Shown here piece after piece: positions 16,744 to 28,971 of a stretch of 33,994 nt of DNA (the stretch's first letter is position 1; every line of letters starts with the position of its first letter). Under the pieces are notes generated by a model that saw nothing but the letters and a program-made list of their open reading frames with translations, was not told where the DNA came from and searched no databases. A program made the position numbers and the translations under genes. The stretch is from Burkholderiaceae bacterium (GTDB lineage: Bacteria > Pseudomonadota > Gammaproteobacteria > Burkholderiales > Burkholderiaceae_B): positions 1-33,994 of the forward strand of contig JARXAG010000069.1 of NCBI GenBank assembly GCA_029866055.1, read 5' to 3'.

Positions 16744-18288
16744 TTGAAATACAAAGACTTAAGAGATTTTATTGCACAGCTCGAACGTTCGGGTGAACTC
16801 AAGCGCATCGGTCAACCAGTCTCGACCTCGCTTGAAATGACCGAGATCGCAGATCGTGTCCTCAAAGCAGAGGGCCCAGCTTTACTCTTTGAACGAGCCA
16901 CCCATAATGGTCAACCCGCCTCAATGCCGGTGTTGGCTAACTTGTTTGGCACACCCGCTCGGGTGGCGCGTGGCATGGGCGCCGAAAACGTCAGCGCCTT
17001 ACGTGAGATCGGTGAACTGCTCGCGTCGTTACGCGAGCCCGAAGCCCCAAAAGGTTTTCGCGACGCCTTAGCCAAAGTCTCGATGCTCAAGGCCGCCTTG
17101 TGGGACATGAGCCCCAAGACAGTTCGTGGCGCACCCTGCCAAGAGATCGTTTGGGAAGGCGACGATGTGGATCTGGGCAAACTGCCCATTCAAACTTGCT
17201 GGCCAGGCGACATTGCGCCCCTGCTGACCTGGGGGCTGGTGATTACTCGGGGGCCCAACGCTCGTCGCCAAAATTTAGGGATCTATCGTCAGCAAGTTAT
17301 TGGTCGCAATAAACTCATCATGCGTTGGTTGTCGCACCGTGGGGGCGCGCTTGATTTCAGAGACCACGCACTGGCACATCCCGGCACGCCTTTTCCGATC
17401 GCGGTGGCTCTGGGTGCCGACCCCGCCACCACGTTGGGCGCTGTCACACCTGTGCCGGATAGCTTGTCTGAGTATCAATTCGCAGGTTTGCTACGCGGCG
17501 CACGCACTGAAGTCACCAAGGCAATTGGCAGCGAGTTGTCGGTTCCGGCGACCGCCGAGATCGTTCTTGAAGGGCACTTGCTACCTAGTTCAGATCCACG
17601 CGCAATCAAACCAGTGGCCCCTCAAGGTGCCAACCCGCCGCCTGCCTCTGACTATGAGTTAGCGCTTGAGGGCCCCTATGGCGACCACACCGGCTATTAC
17701 AACGAGCAAGACTGGTTTCCGGTCTTTACCGTCGAGCGCATCACGATGCGTCGCAATCCGATTTATCACACCACCTACACGGGCAAACCGCCCGATGAAC
17801 CTGCCGTATTAGGCGTTGCACTCAATGAAGTCTTCGTGCCGATCTTGCGTCGACAGCTCCCCGAGATTGTAGATTTTTACTTGCCGCCCGAAGGCTGTAG
17901 CTATCGTCTAGCCGTGGTGTCGATTCGCAAACAATACCCAGGTCACGCCAAGCGAGTGATGTTTGGCTTGTGGAGTATTTTGCGCCAGTTCATGTACACA
18001 AAATTTATCGTAGTCGTCGATCAAGACATCAACCCACGCGACTGGAAAGAAGTCGTCTGGGCGATGACCACACGTATGGATCCCGTGCGTGACACACTGC
18101 TCGTTGAAAACACCCCTATTGATTATTTGGATTTTGCTTCACCGGTGTCAGGACTCGGCGGCAAAATGGGGCTCGACGCCACCAACAAATGGCCAGGCGA
18201 AACCCAACGCGAATGGGGCACACCGATTACGATGGATACTGCGACCAAGGCGCGTGTGGATGCGATGTGGAGTGAGTTGGGGCTTTGA
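16744..18288 (+). CDS. ubiD: 4-hydroxy-3-polyprenylbenzoate decarboxylase UbiD
   Basis: 514 residues, starting at TTG ([22 protein letters not shown]), the standard UbiD opening; there is no ATG nearby. UbiD removes the carboxyl group from 3-polyprenyl-4-hydroxybenzoate in ubiquinone synthesis using the prenylated-FMN cofactor made by UbiX. Landmarks are the [14 protein letters not shown]-terminal segment, [39 protein letters not shown], the [12 protein letters not shown] motif, and the C-terminal [10 protein letters not shown]. Length is close to E. coli UbiD (497). The gene stands alone, with 14 bp to the convergent hypothetical gene. No ubiX is in the window. Confidence 0.95.
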   Translation: MKYKDLRDFIAQLERSGELKRIGQPVSTSLEMTEIADRVLKAEGPALLFERATHNGQPASMPVLANLFGTPARVARGMGAENVSALREIGELLASLREPEAPKGFRDALAKVSMLKAALWDMSPKTVRGAPCQEIVWEGDDVDLGKLPIQTCWPGDIAPLLTWGLVITRGPNARRQNLGIYRQQVIGRNKLIMRWLSHRGGALDFRDHALAHPGTPFPIAVALGADPATTLGAVTPVPDSLSEYQFAGLLRGARTEVTKAIGSELSVPATAEIVLEGHLLPSSDPRAIKPVAPQGANPPPASDYELALEGPYGDHTGYYNEQDWFPVFTVERITMRRNPIYHTTYTGKPPDEPAVLGVALNEVFVPILRRQLPEIVDFYLPPEGCSYRLAVVSIRKQYPGHAKRVMFGLWSILRQFMYTKFIVVVDQDINPRDWKEVVWAMTTRMDPVRDTLLVENTPIDYLDFASPVSGLGGKMGLDATNKWPGETQREWGTPITMDTATKARVDAMWSELGL

Positions 18289-18302
18289 GTTGTGCACCCA
18301 AG

Positions 18303-19034
18303 CTAACGCAACACCTTTACCTCAATCACCGATTTTTGACCAGAGTGCTCGATCTCTTGCTTCATCACAAGATTAGTCGACGGGCAAAACCAATCGGTTA
18401 CCTGGGATGGAATCGACGGGATCGATAGCAGCATGCCTTGCACCTGTGCGGTGGTCGCGTCTATGCTGCGGGCATAGCGTACGGGCCAGCATTGCAACTT
18501 GCCGACCGCAGTCTGAATGGTTTGCTGCGTGCCTACAGTTTTTTCACCCATGCGCACACCCGTAGGCGTGGTTGGTCCGCGTTTTGGATCACCCACTGCC
18601 AAGGTGTAAGACTGAGCGGCAAACTTCTGCCCCGCAGCCTGAATCGGCGCACCAAACCCAAACAGCCCAAGTAATTGCCCATCAAAAGCTGCCGTATCCG
18701 CGGCCTTACCGGGGCGAGCGTTGACCACGCGAGTTTGATTACCATTGACACTCACGACATGATCAATATCGTTCGCACCACTTAAAAAGCTCATCAACGC
18801 ATACTTCGCAAACCCATTCACCTGTGCCTGACAGACTGCGACCGAGGTTTTTTTAACCTGACTGAAGGTCAATTTAGCCGAGACATTCAACATGCCCGAG
18901 CCACCGATCTCAATCACTCCACCATTATAAAAAAAACGGGCTTCGCAGATGTTTGCCTGCGCGTTGGTGCAAGCTCCAAGCACCACCAAGAGCATCCATA
19001 CTTTACAAGAGCGCCACATACCTTTGCCCTTCAC
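18303..19034 (-). CDS. Hypothetical exported protein, possible lipoprotein
   Basis: 243 residues, not recognised. The N-terminus has basic residues (KGKGMWRSCK), a hydrophobic core (VWMLLVVLG) and two possible processing sites: a lipobox LGAC at 19-22, or signal peptidase I after AQA at about 25-27. The mature part has few charges, many beta-prone stretches and four further cysteines (ICEARFF, AVCQAQV, LQCWPVR, WFCPSTN) that could form two disulfides in the periplasm. KLQCWPVRYARSID and the tail recall proteins with lipid-binding beta folds, but I cannot assign a family. It lies 64 bp downstream of dacB on the same strand and may be co-transcribed with it, which hints at an envelope role. Confidence 0.7.
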   Translation of the reverse strand: MKGKGMWRSCKVWMLLVVLGACTNAQANICEARFFYNGGVIEIGGSGMLNVSAKLTFSQVKKTSVAVCQAQVNGFAKYALMSFLSGANDIDHVVSVNGNQTRVVNARPGKAADTAAFDGQLLGLFGFGAPIQAAGQKFAAQSYTLAVGDPKRGPTTPTGVRMGEKTVGTQQTIQTAVGKLQCWPVRYARSIDATTAQVQGMLLSIPSIPSQVTDWFCPSTNLVMKQEIEHSGQKSVIEVKVLR

Positions 19035-19098
19035 CGAGTCACGAATCGATTGGGTAGTTTGCGCTGCATCACACTCTTGGTCAAGTCACTAGCTGGCC

Positions 19099-20523
19099 TC
19101 ATCGCGCAGTCAACCATGCGATCAGCGCATTTTCAAACGAGCGCGCCTCGTGGGCACGCTCGTGATTCACCATGCTGATCACCACATAACGCTTACCACT
19201 TGCGCCCCACACGTAACCCGCCACAGAACGCACGTCACGCAACGCACCGGTTTTAAGATGCGCCATGGATTTTGTCGCTGGGTCGCGTAACCGGTTACGC
19301 GTGGTACCGTCCGAGCCAAGAATTGACAACGACGCGACATACTCTGGCATCACATTTGAAGCCCAGGCCTTTTGTAGCATCTGCGCCAAGCTTTCGGCTG
19401 ACACCACGCCGTTACGCGACAAGCCAGAACCGTTATCGAGCACCATCCCCTTCATGGGGAGACCTTGACGCGCCAAGACCTCTTGGGCGACTTGCACACT
19501 ACCCGCGACCGTCGCCGGACGACGGCCGGCTTCGGCACCTAGCGTCAGCAATAACACCCGTGTCATCACGTTATTACTGCGCTTGTTAATTAAACGAATC
19601 ACTTCAGACAGAGGGGGTGACTGATGCGAGGCTACGATAATCGCCCCAGCTGGAATCGTGCCGCTGCGGATTGGCCCGGTAATCACCCCGCCTAGCTCTT
19701 GCCACAATGAGCGCAGTACGCGTGCGCCAAATTCTTGTTGCGAGAAAGCCAAGCGAAACACGTCAAACTCACCACAAGAGCCCACGGCCTTACCCGAGAC
19801 GCGAAACTTCACTGTGCCCTCAGTCATCGTGATATCAGTGCTGATGTTGGGCGAGCCCGGGCACACGCCGTCTACCCACTGTACGTTGCCGTCAATCTGC
19901 ACACCCGCCATGGGTGGGTCGACAAACGATTTCCAGCTGCGTGTACCGGGATCTGGCGAAAACACTAAGCGCATAGCACCAAAGCCCACCATGAAGGCAT
20001 CGGGGCTCGCGTTATAAGGGCTGTAAGCAGAACCATCAAACGTGCCTGGGTCAATCGTCACATCGCCAAAAATTGAACGGTCGATCACGATTTCAGGGAT
20101 TTCGCGTACGCCGCGCAACCGTAGGTCACGCAGCAAACGCCACAGATCCTGCAATAAAAAAATGGGGTCACCGCCCGCGCGAAGATACAGCGGTCCGTTT
20201 AAGACACCCTGTTCTGAGGCTTTCGTCTCAGCGCCAAGCAGCAGATTGGTGTGCCAGATGTAATTTGGCCCTAAGCGCGAGACTGCCGCGTAGGTTGTCA
20301 CTAATTTCATGACCGACGCTGGATTACGCGGCAACTCAGGCGAGACAGCAAATAACTGCGGGCCACCGATTTCTTGCACCAAGACTGATAACGAGGACTC
20401 GGGCAGTTTGGTTTGCGCCCACGCGCGGGCAAGTTCGGGGGGCAACGCAACCTGCGCACAGGCGTTGCTCGAACCAAACAACACACTCAATCCAAGCGCC
20501 AAACCGCAAAGCATTTGCTTCAC
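19099..20523 (-). CDS. dacB: D-alanyl-D-alanine carboxypeptidase/endopeptidase PBP4 (DacB)
   Basis: A periplasmic low-molecular-mass penicillin-binding protein of peptidase family S13. It has the three active-site motifs in order: SVMK (SxxK) in [18 protein letters not shown] (SxN) in [11 protein letters not shown], and KTG in [11 protein letters not shown]. It trims D-alanine from peptidoglycan peptides and cuts cross-links. From the GTG at 20523 ([19 protein letters not shown]...) it has 474 residues, close to E. coli DacB (477), and a normal signal peptide ending NACA. The frame stays open upstream to an ATG at 20703 and a GTG/ATG position at 20808, but that extension (60-95 residues) would bury the signal peptide and consists largely of four 10-residue repeats (RIWARATDL-like). 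No start has a clear ribosome-binding site, so the start is uncertain. It is divergent from queA. Confidence 0.9.
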   Translation of the reverse strand: MKQMLCGLALGLSVLFGSSNACAQVALPPELARAWAQTKLPESSLSVLVQEIGGPQLFAVSPELPRNPASVMKLVTTYAAVSRLGPNYIWHTNLLLGAETKASEQGVLNGPLYLRAGGDPIFLLQDLWRLLRDLRLRGVREIPEIVIDRSIFGDVTIDPGTFDGSAYSPYNASPDAFMVGFGAMRLVFSPDPGTRSWKSFVDPPMAGVQIDGNVQWVDGVCPGSPNISTDITMTEGTVKFRVSGKAVGSCGEFDVFRLAFSQQEFGARVLRSLWQELGGVITGPIRSGTIPAGAIIVASHQSPPLSEVIRLINKRSNNVMTRVLLLTLGAEAGRRPATVAGSVQVAQEVLARQGLPMKGMVLDNGSGLSRNGVVSAESLAQMLQKAWASNVMPEYVASLSILGSDGTTRNRLRDPATKSMAHLKTGALRDVRSVAGYVWGASGKRYVVISMVNHERAHEARSFENALIAWLTAR

Positions 20524-20643
20524 ACAAGGTTCTGTCGTTCGCGCCCAAATCCGCTTCAAACCTGTGGCTCGCGCCCAAATCCGAGTTAAATCTGCAGCTC
20601 GTGCCCAAATCCGAGTTAAATCTGTCGCTCGTACCCAAATCGG
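20524..20643. repeat. Tandem repeat, four copies of 30 bp, between queA and dacB
   Basis: Four consecutive 30-bp units share the core CCCAAATC(C/G)G and a GCTCG-like junction. The two middle copies are nearly identical and the outer ones more diverged. The period is a multiple of three, so the dacB frame stays open and would read [40 protein letters not shown]. It lies just upstream of the dacB signal peptide. It is either a leader minisatellite or an unusual N-terminal extension. Confidence 0.85.
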
Positions 20644-20819
20644 TGTCAATAAAGAGCCTGTCTTTGCCTGCAAACCTGTCATTACCGTCGCCTGTTTCTT
20701 CATATCAACCCACAGCATACAAAAAAAGCACCCCGACGGGCTTAAAATGCGCGGTCTTTCATGGCTTGTTCGACGAAATTTGCTCAAGCCACCCCAAAAA
20801 CTCTGCATACCCTATCGAC

Positions 20820-23110
<2,291 letters not shown>

Positions 23111-23143
23111 CCAGCGTTTCACATTTACCCAAAGGAGACCTTA

Positions 23144-23485
23144 ATGTCTGCTCAAGCAATTTCCAGCCTCGTGCTGGCCCAAGCCGCCGATACTGCCAGT
23201 TCGTTAATGGGCATGGCCCCAATCGTTTTGATGTTCGTGGTGCTCTACTTTTTGATGATTCGTCCACAAATGAAACGTCAAAAAGAACACAAAGCTCTGA
23301 TCGCTGCGTTAGCCAAAGGCGATGAAGTCATTTGTGCCGGCGGTTTACTTGGCAAGATCAGCAAAGTCAGTGACAGTTACGTCACCATCGAGATCTCTGA
23401 GCACGGCACAACGCCCGTTGAGGTCGTGATGCAAAAAGCGTCTGTTGCGACAGTGCTACCCAAAGGAACAATCAAAGCGCTGTAA
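23144..23485 (+). CDS. yajC: Preprotein translocase subunit YajC
   Basis: 113 residues with one membrane span (about 25-45, APIVLMFVVLYFLMI), then RPQMKRQKEHKALIAALAKGDEV and GGLLGKISKVSD, the typical YajC cytoplasmic domain. YajC associates with SecD and SecF in the inner membrane and assists the SecYEG translocon. A strong AAAGGAG lies about 8 nt before the ATG, the best ribosome-binding site in this operon. An inverted repeat (23500-23524) sits in the 65-bp gap to secD. Confidence 0.95.
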   Translation: MSAQAISSLVLAQAADTASSLMGMAPIVLMFVVLYFLMIRPQMKRQKEHKALIAALAKGDEVICAGGLLGKISKVSDSYVTIEISEHGTTPVEVVMQKASVATVLPKGTIKAL

Positions 23486-23499
23486 GGCTTTGCTTGAAC

Positions 23500-23524
23500 A
23501 CCCCGTCGCATGTCGCGCCGGGGT
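23500..23524. other. Inverted repeat between yajC and secD
   Basis: ACCCCG (23500-23505) and CGGGGT (23519-23524) can form a 6-bp GC-rich stem with a 13-nt loop, 26 bp before the secD ATG. With no T-run it is not a standard terminator; it could modulate yajC-secD read-through, stabilise the yajC mRNA end, or be chance. Confidence 0.3.
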
Positions 23525-23550
23525 CACACTCTTATTGATCCCCGTCGGCA

Positions 23551-25419
23551 ATGAACCGCTACCCTATTTGGAAATACCTGACGGTGCTGGTCGCGGTTGT
23601 GATCGGCCTGCTCTATACACTGCCTAATCTGTACGGCGAGTCTCCTGCTGTACAGATCTCAAGTGCAAAATCGACTCTCAAACTTGATGCGGGCATGCTT
23701 GATCGCGCCCAAGACATCTTGAAAAAAGCCGGCGTGGCCAGTACCGGCGCCACCTTTGAACAAAATGGCCCAGTTGGCACGGTTCGCGTACGTTTCGCGA
23801 ATACAGACCAGCAAATTCTGGCACGCGACACCATCGAAAAAGCGCTAAATCCAAACCCTGCCGAGCCAACTTATACCGTGGCATTAAACCTGCTGCCGGC
23901 CTCGCCCAGCTGGCTGAGCGCCATCGGTGCCCACCCCATGTACTTAGGGCTTGATCTGCGTGGCGGCGTTCACTTCTTACTGCAAGTTGACATGCAAGGT
24001 GCACTCACCGCCCGCTACGACTCGCTTGTGACCGATCTACGCTCAGCACTGCGTGACCAAAAAATTGAGAATAGCGGCATCGAACGCAGCGCCATGTCGG
24101 TCGTGCTGTCGTTTTCGAGCGCGGCCAATCGCGACCGCGCCATTAGCACTCTGCGCACGCGCAACCCCGATCTGCAAATGGTTGAACGCGCAGATGGCAC
24201 TCGCCTACAAATCGTCGCCACCCTTAGCCAAACAGCCATCACTGCAGTGCAGGCAAATGCGCTCAAACAAAACATCACCACCCTGCACAATCGCATCAAT
24301 GAGCTAGGCGTCGCAGAACCCGTGATTCAGCAACAAGGCGCTGATCGTATCGTAGTGCAGCTGCCAGGCGTACAAGATGTGGCTAAGGCCAAAGACATTT
24401 TGGGTCGTACCGCCACACTCGAAATTCGCATGGTTGACGACTCACCGGCCGCGCAAAGTGCTTTAGCTGCGGGCACCGTGCCGTTTGGCCTCGAGCGCTA
24501 TCTAGATCGCGATGGTCGCCCCTTGTTGTTGCGTCGCCAGGTCGTGTTGACTGGCGAAAATCTGCAAGATGCGCAAGCTGGGCGCGACAATCAGTCGCAA
24601 CAAGCTGCCGTGCACCTCACGCTTGATTCAAAGGGCGCACGTATTTTTCGCGACGTTACGCGCGACAACGTTGGCAAACGCATGGCAATTTTGCTGTTTG
24701 AAAAAGGCCGTGGCGAGATCGTAACCGCTCCGGTCATCCGAGGCGAAATCCCAGGCGGCCAAGTACAAATCTCGGGCAGTATGTCTGCCGAAGAAGCGGC
24801 TGATACCGCCCTGCTGCTGCGCGCGGGCTCGCTTGCCGCCCCCATGGAAATCATCGAAGAGCGCACGATCGGCCCAAGCTTGGGTGCCGAAAATATCTCT
24901 AAGGGCTTTAATTCAACGCTCTATGGTTTTTTGGCGATCGCAGTTTTTATGCTGATCTACTATCACCTGTTTGGAATGTTTTCCTCCATTGGCCTGGCAC
25001 TGAACGTCTTGATGCTGCTCGCGGTCTTGTCCATGTTGCAGGCAACCCTCACCCTGCCAGGTATCGCTGCGATTGCCCTGACACTCGGGATGGCGATTGA
25101 TTCCAACGTGTTGATCAATGAACGCATTCGCGAAGAACTGCGTAATGGCGAAGCGCCTCAACAGGCAATCGCCTTAGGCTTTGATCGCGCCTGGAGCACG
25201 ATTCTTGACTCAAACCTCACCACGTTAATTGTGGGTGTCGCTCTCTTGGTGTTCGGCTCTGGTCCGGTGCGCGGCTTTGCTGTGGTGCATTGCCTAGGGA
25301 TCTTGACCTCGATGTTTACCTCGGTCGTAGGTGTGCGTGCCCTGGCAAATCTTTGGTACGGGCGCCAAAAGAAACTGCAATCTATTTCGATCGGTACGGT
25401 CTGGAAACCCAAAGACTGA
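23551..25419 (+). CDS. secD: Protein translocase subunit SecD
   Basis: 622 residues, a usual length. SecD and SecF use the proton gradient to complete protein export on the periplasmic side. The first membrane span is about 8-25 (YLTVLVAVVIGLLYTLPNLYG). The large periplasmic region follows, with GLDLRGGVHFLLQVDM (about 131-146), LNTRINELGVAEP-like text (NRINELGVAEPVIQQQG), and IRGEIPGGQVQISG. The C-terminal half has five more spans (about 455-610), including IALTLGMAIDSNVLINERIREE, the RND-type proton-path segment. No good ribosome-binding site precedes the ATG, which fits reinitiation from yajC. secF follows after 69 bp. Confidence 0.97.
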   Translation: MNRYPIWKYLTVLVAVVIGLLYTLPNLYGESPAVQISSAKSTLKLDAGMLDRAQDILKKAGVASTGATFEQNGPVGTVRVRFANTDQQILARDTIEKALNPNPAEPTYTVALNLLPASPSWLSAIGAHPMYLGLDLRGGVHFLLQVDMQGALTARYDSLVTDLRSALRDQKIENSGIERSAMSVVLSFSSAANRDRAISTLRTRNPDLQMVERADGTRLQIVATLSQTAITAVQANALKQNITTLHNRINELGVAEPVIQQQGADRIVVQLPGVQDVAKAKDILGRTATLEIRMVDDSPAAQSALAAGTVPFGLERYLDRDGRPLLLRRQVVLTGENLQDAQAGRDNQSQQAAVHLTLDSKGARIFRDVTRDNVGKRMAILLFEKGRGEIVTAPVIRGEIPGGQVQISGSMSAEEAADTALLLRAGSLAAPMEIIEERTIGPSLGAENISKGFNSTLYGFLAIAVFMLIYYHLFGMFSSIGLALNVLMLLAVLSMLQATLTLPGIAAIALTLGMAIDSNVLINERIREELRNGEAPQQAIALGFDRAWSTILDSNLTTLIVGVALLVFGSGPVRGFAVVHCLGILTSMFTSVVGVRALANLWYGRQKKLQSISIGTVWKPKD

Positions 25420-25488
25420 ACTCAACACTGCACTTCACGCTCGGAGGCGTCACCGCGCCGCCGGCAATTGCTTAGTACCTAAAAGATC

Positions 25489-26430
25489 ATGGAATTATTT
25501 AAAATCGGTCGCACCATCCCCTTTATGCGCCACGCGTTGATCTTGAACGCGATCAGCTTTATCACGTTCATTCTTGCGGTTTTCTTTATCGTCACGCGCG
25601 GCTTTCACTTGTCGATCGAATTCACCGGCGGCACCGTGATGGAGATCAACTACACCCAAGCTGCGCCGATTGAACAGGTGCGTACGGTTGTATCCGGGCT
25701 GGGCTACACCGACTTTCAAGTACAAAACTTTGGTACCTCGCGCGACCTAATGATCCGCTTACCTCTTGCCCCGGGGCAAAGCTCGGCGACACAAAGCGAA
25801 ACTGTGATGAAAGCGCTCAAGGCCGCGGATGCAACCGTCGAGTTGCGTCGCGTTGAATTCGTCGGGCCTCAGGTCGGACGCGAGCTCGTTGAAAATGGCT
25901 TGCTTGCTTTGCTGTTTGTGATCATTGGTATTGTCCTGTATCTGGCCATTCGCTTTGAATGGAAATTCGCGGTGGCTGGGGTCTTAGCAAACCTACACGA
26001 CGTCGTCATTATTTTGGGATTTTTCGCCTTTTTTGGCTGGGAGTTTTCACTGTCGGTGTTAGCCGGCGTGTTGGCCGTGCTGGGCTACTCGGTGAACGAG
26101 TCGGTGGTGATCATGGACCGAATCCGTGAAAACTTTCGCAAAGAACGCAATATGTCGGTAGCCGAAGTCATTGACGGCGCGATTACACAAACCATTTCAC
26201 GTACCATCATCACCCACGGCAGCACGCAAATGATGGTGATGGCCATGCTGCTGTTTGGTGGCCCAACCCTGCACTACTTCGCCCTCGCACTGACTATTGG
26301 CATCTGGTTTGGTATTTATTCATCGGTATTTGTGGCAGCTGCCATCGCCATGTGGCTAGGCATTAAACGCGAAGACCTGATTAAACCCGTCAAAAAAGCA
26401 GAGCAGGCCGACGAGGTCTACGAGGAATAA
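25489..26430 (+). CDS. secF: Protein translocase subunit SecF
   Basis: 313 residues with six expected membrane spans. The first is about 16-36 (LILNAISFITFILAVFF). The periplasmic start FHLSIEFTGGTVMEINY is diagnostic for SecF. The C-terminal membrane block (about 135-300) contains VLGYSVNESVVIMDRIREN, the SecF equivalent of the proton-path motif, and TISRTIITHGSTQMMV. It acts with SecD. It is the last gene of the queA-to-secF run; 73 bp without a clear terminator separate it from miaB on the same strand. Confidence 0.97.
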   Translation: MELFKIGRTIPFMRHALILNAISFITFILAVFFIVTRGFHLSIEFTGGTVMEINYTQAAPIEQVRTVVSGLGYTDFQVQNFGTSRDLMIRLPLAPGQSSATQSETVMKALKAADATVELRRVEFVGPQVGRELVENGLLALLFVIIGIVLYLAIRFEWKFAVAGVLANLHDVVIILGFFAFFGWEFSLSVLAGVLAVLGYSVNESVVIMDRIRENFRKERNMSVAEVIDGAITQTISRTIITHGSTQMMVMAMLLFGGPTLHYFALALTIGIWFGIYSSVFVAAAIAMWLGIKREDLIKPVKKAEQADEVYEE

Positions 26431-26503
26431 GTCGTCTACATCAGCGTTACACTAGCGTTTTATCTTCTTAGCCCACGGGATCAACACCCGCACCGGCGCC
26501 CTC

Positions 26504-27946
26504 ATGCAAAATCCTGATACTTCAGCGGTCGCTGACACAAATTCCGATCCCAAAAAAGTCTTCATCCGCACCTTTGGTTGCCAGATGAATGAATACGACT
26601 CTGCCAAAATGCTCGATGTGCTTGGGCAAGAGCATGGTGCGGTTCTGACAAAAACCGCCGATGACGCCGACATCATTTTGTTTAATACCTGTTCGGTTCG
26701 TGAAAAGGCTCAAGAAAAAGTCTTTTCAGATCTTGGCCGGATCAAGCACCTCAAAACGCTGAATCCAAACCTAGTCATTGGCGTGGGCGGCTGTGTCGCC
26801 AGTCAAGAAGGCTCGGCGATTGTTGACCGCGCGCCCTACGTCGATGTTGTCTTTGGCCCGCAAACATTGCACCGCTTGCCCGATCTCATTGCGCGGCGTA
26901 AATCCGAAGGGCGTTCGCAAGTCGATATCAGTTTTCCTGAAATCGAGAAATTTGACGCCATGCCGCCCCCACGTGTTGAGGGTGCCTCAGCCTTTGTATC
27001 CATCATGGAAGGCTGCAGTAAATATTGCAGCTTCTGTGTCGTACCCTATACCCGTGGCGAAGAGATCTCGCGCCCCTTCGAAGACGTCTTAACTGAGGTC
27101 GCCGATCTGGCTGATCAGGGCGTCAAAGAAGTGACCCTGCTTGGCCAAAACGTGAATGCGTATCGCGGCAAAATGGGCGGACACACCGGCAGTGCTGGCG
27201 GCAACAAAACGCTTGATGGCCTTGATCACACGCATTCAGCAGAGATCGCTGATTTTGCCACCTTGCTTGAATACGTTCACGACATCCCTGGCATCGAACG
27301 TATTCGCTACACCACCTCGCACCCAAAAGAAATGACCACCCGCATGACCGAAGTCTACGCGCGACTGCCTAAACTAGTATCGTTTTTGCACCTGCCGGTG
27401 CAGGCGGGCAGTGATCGCGTATTGGCGGCCATGAAGCGTGGCTACACTGCGATTGAGTTCAAGTCAGTGGTTCGAAAATTACGTGCCGCGCGCCCCGGCT
27501 TGACCCTGTCGTCTGACTTTATCGTTGGATTTCCGGGCGAAACCGAAGAAGACTTTGAAAAAACCATGAAGCTCATCGACGACGTCGGTTTTGACACTTC
27601 ATTTTCATTTGTTTACTCGCGCCGCCCGGGCACGCCCGCATCCGACCTAGTCGACGACACACCGCAGGCCGTCAAATTACAACGCCTGCAGCGTCTCCAA
27701 GCCAAGATTAATGAGCAGGCCAATGTCATTGCCCGCAGCATGGTTGGCTCAACCCAACGCGTGTTAGTTGAGGGCACTTCAGCCCGAGATACCAACGAAC
27801 TCAGCGCCCGCACTGACAATAACCGTATCGTGAATTTTGCTGGGCATCCGCGCCTGATCGGGCAAATGATTGACGTTGTGATCACCGACGCCATGGCCAA
27901 TACCTTCAGGGGCCGTGTTGTCACGAGCGACGGTGCTTCGGAATGA
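26504..27946 (+). CDS. miaB: tRNA-2-methylthio-N6-dimethylallyladenosine synthase MiaB
   Basis: 480 residues, a radical-SAM methylthiotransferase acting on i6A37 of tRNA. The N-terminal domain carries three cluster cysteines, C26 ([10 protein letters not shown]), C63 ([12 protein letters not shown]) and C97 (GGCVASQEG). The radical-SAM motif is C171, C175, C178 ([17 protein letters not shown]). The C-terminal TRAM domain (about 405-470) contains [11 protein letters not shown] and ends [15 protein letters not shown]. After [12 protein letters not shown] there is a Gly/Thr/His-rich extra segment (about 226-245, [14 protein letters not shown]) before [11 protein letters not shown], which makes it slightly longer than common relatives. 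Its stop overlaps the phoH ATG (ATGA). Confidence 0.96.
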   Translation: MQNPDTSAVADTNSDPKKVFIRTFGCQMNEYDSAKMLDVLGQEHGAVLTKTADDADIILFNTCSVREKAQEKVFSDLGRIKHLKTLNPNLVIGVGGCVASQEGSAIVDRAPYVDVVFGPQTLHRLPDLIARRKSEGRSQVDISFPEIEKFDAMPPPRVEGASAFVSIMEGCSKYCSFCVVPYTRGEEISRPFEDVLTEVADLADQGVKEVTLLGQNVNAYRGKMGGHTGSAGGNKTLDGLDHTHSAEIADFATLLEYVHDIPGIERIRYTTSHPKEMTTRMTEVYARLPKLVSFLHLPVQAGSDRVLAAMKRGYTAIEFKSVVRKLRAARPGLTLSSDFIVGFPGETEEDFEKTMKLIDDVGFDTSFSFVYSRRPGTPASDLVDDTPQAVKLQRLQRLQAKINEQANVIARSMVGSTQRVLVEGTSARDTNELSARTDNNRIVNFAGHPRLIGQMIDVVITDAMANTFRGRVVTSDGASE

Positions 27947-28971
27947 CGCGCGCCACGGTAAAAACGTCTTCGCGCGCACGCCCTCACCCCGTCAAACTCA
28001 ACCTCGACGGCAGCAATCAGCAGCTTGCGAATTTGTGTGGCCCGCTTGACGAAAACTTGCGCCAACTTGCTGATGGCTTAGATCTTGAGCTCAAACGCCA
28101 AGCCAACAAAATCACGATGTATGGTGCACATGCAGAGGCTGCCAGCACGATGCTGTTTGCGCTGCATCAACGCGCCGCCAAGCACCAGATCTCGGTCGAT
28201 GATATCCAATTAGGCCTGGTTGAAATTGGTGTAGGTCGTTTACCCAATACCGCTAAACAAGAGTTTGATCCAAGCGAGTTTCCACCGCTTGATGACGAAA
28301 GCGGCACGATTGCCTTACGTACGCGTCGTAGTGATTTACGGCCCCGCACACCGCGCCAGCGTGATTACCTCAATAACATCCTGAAGCACGACATCACCTT
28401 TGGTGTGGGCCCGGCAGGCACCGGCAAAACTTGGCTTGCCGTAGCGTGCGCAGTCGACGCCCTTGAGCGAGAAACCGTGCAGCGCTTGATTCTTACGCGA
28501 CCAGCCGTTGAAGCCGGCGAACGTTTAGGTTTTTTGCCCGGCGATCTCGCTCAAAAAGTGGATCCCTACCTGCGACCTCTGTACGACGCCCTCTACGACT
28601 TGATGGGTGCCGAACGCGTCCAACGCTTGTTTGAAAAACAAACAATCGAAATCGCGCCGCTAGCGTATATGCGTGGTCGCACGTTAAATCACGCCTTTGT
28701 GATTTTGGACGAAGCGCAAAACACCACGCCTGAACAAATGAAAATGTTTCTGACCCGTATTGGCTTTGGCAGCAAGGCAGTGATTACGGGCGACCCCTCG
28801 CAGGTTGATCTACCCAAAGGGCATAAAAGCGGTCTTGCCCACGCGGTCAAGGTGCTGAAAGACGTCAAGGGGATTGCCGTCACGCACTTCACGAGTCGTG
28901 ATGTGGTGCGACACCCCTTGGTTGCCAGAATCGTTGACGCCTATGAACAAGACGAGCAAACAAAAGCCTGA
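27943..28971 (+). CDS. PhoH-like ATPase (YbeZ type)
   Basis: 342 residues, the PhoH/YbeZ family of P-loop proteins next to ybeY in many proteobacteria. After an N-terminal KH-like region (about 15-110) the ATPase core starts with [16 protein letters not shown], Walker A GPAGTGKT (156-163), [17 protein letters not shown] and Walker B VILDEAQN (about 257-264), then [10 protein letters not shown]. Its role is likely in RNA or ribosome maintenance with YbeY, by genomic association; the molecular function is not settled. The ATG overlaps the miaB stop, and the gene's end overlaps ybeY by 29 bp. Confidence 0.93.
   Translation: MTRATVKTSSRARPHPVKLNLDGSNQQLANLCGPLDENLRQLADGLDLELKRQANKITMYGAHAEAASTMLFALHQRAAKHQISVDDIQLGLVEIGVGRLPNTAKQEFDPSEFPPLDDESGTIALRTRRSDLRPRTPRQRDYLNNILKHDITFGVGPAGTGKTWLAVACAVDALERETVQRLILTRPAVEAGERLGFLPGDLAQKVDPYLRPLYDALYDLMGAERVQRLFEKQTIEIAPLAYMRGRTLNHAFVILDEAQNTTPEQMKMFLTRIGFGSKAVITGDPSQVDLPKGHKSGLAHAVKVLKDVKGIAVTHFTSRDVVRHPLVARIVDAYEQDEQTKA

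Noticed and set aside
20601-20819. Extended N-terminus of queA from an upstream ATG
   Set aside because: The extra residues start in the tandem repeat and do not resemble QueA; the family N-terminus aligns with the GTG at 20820.
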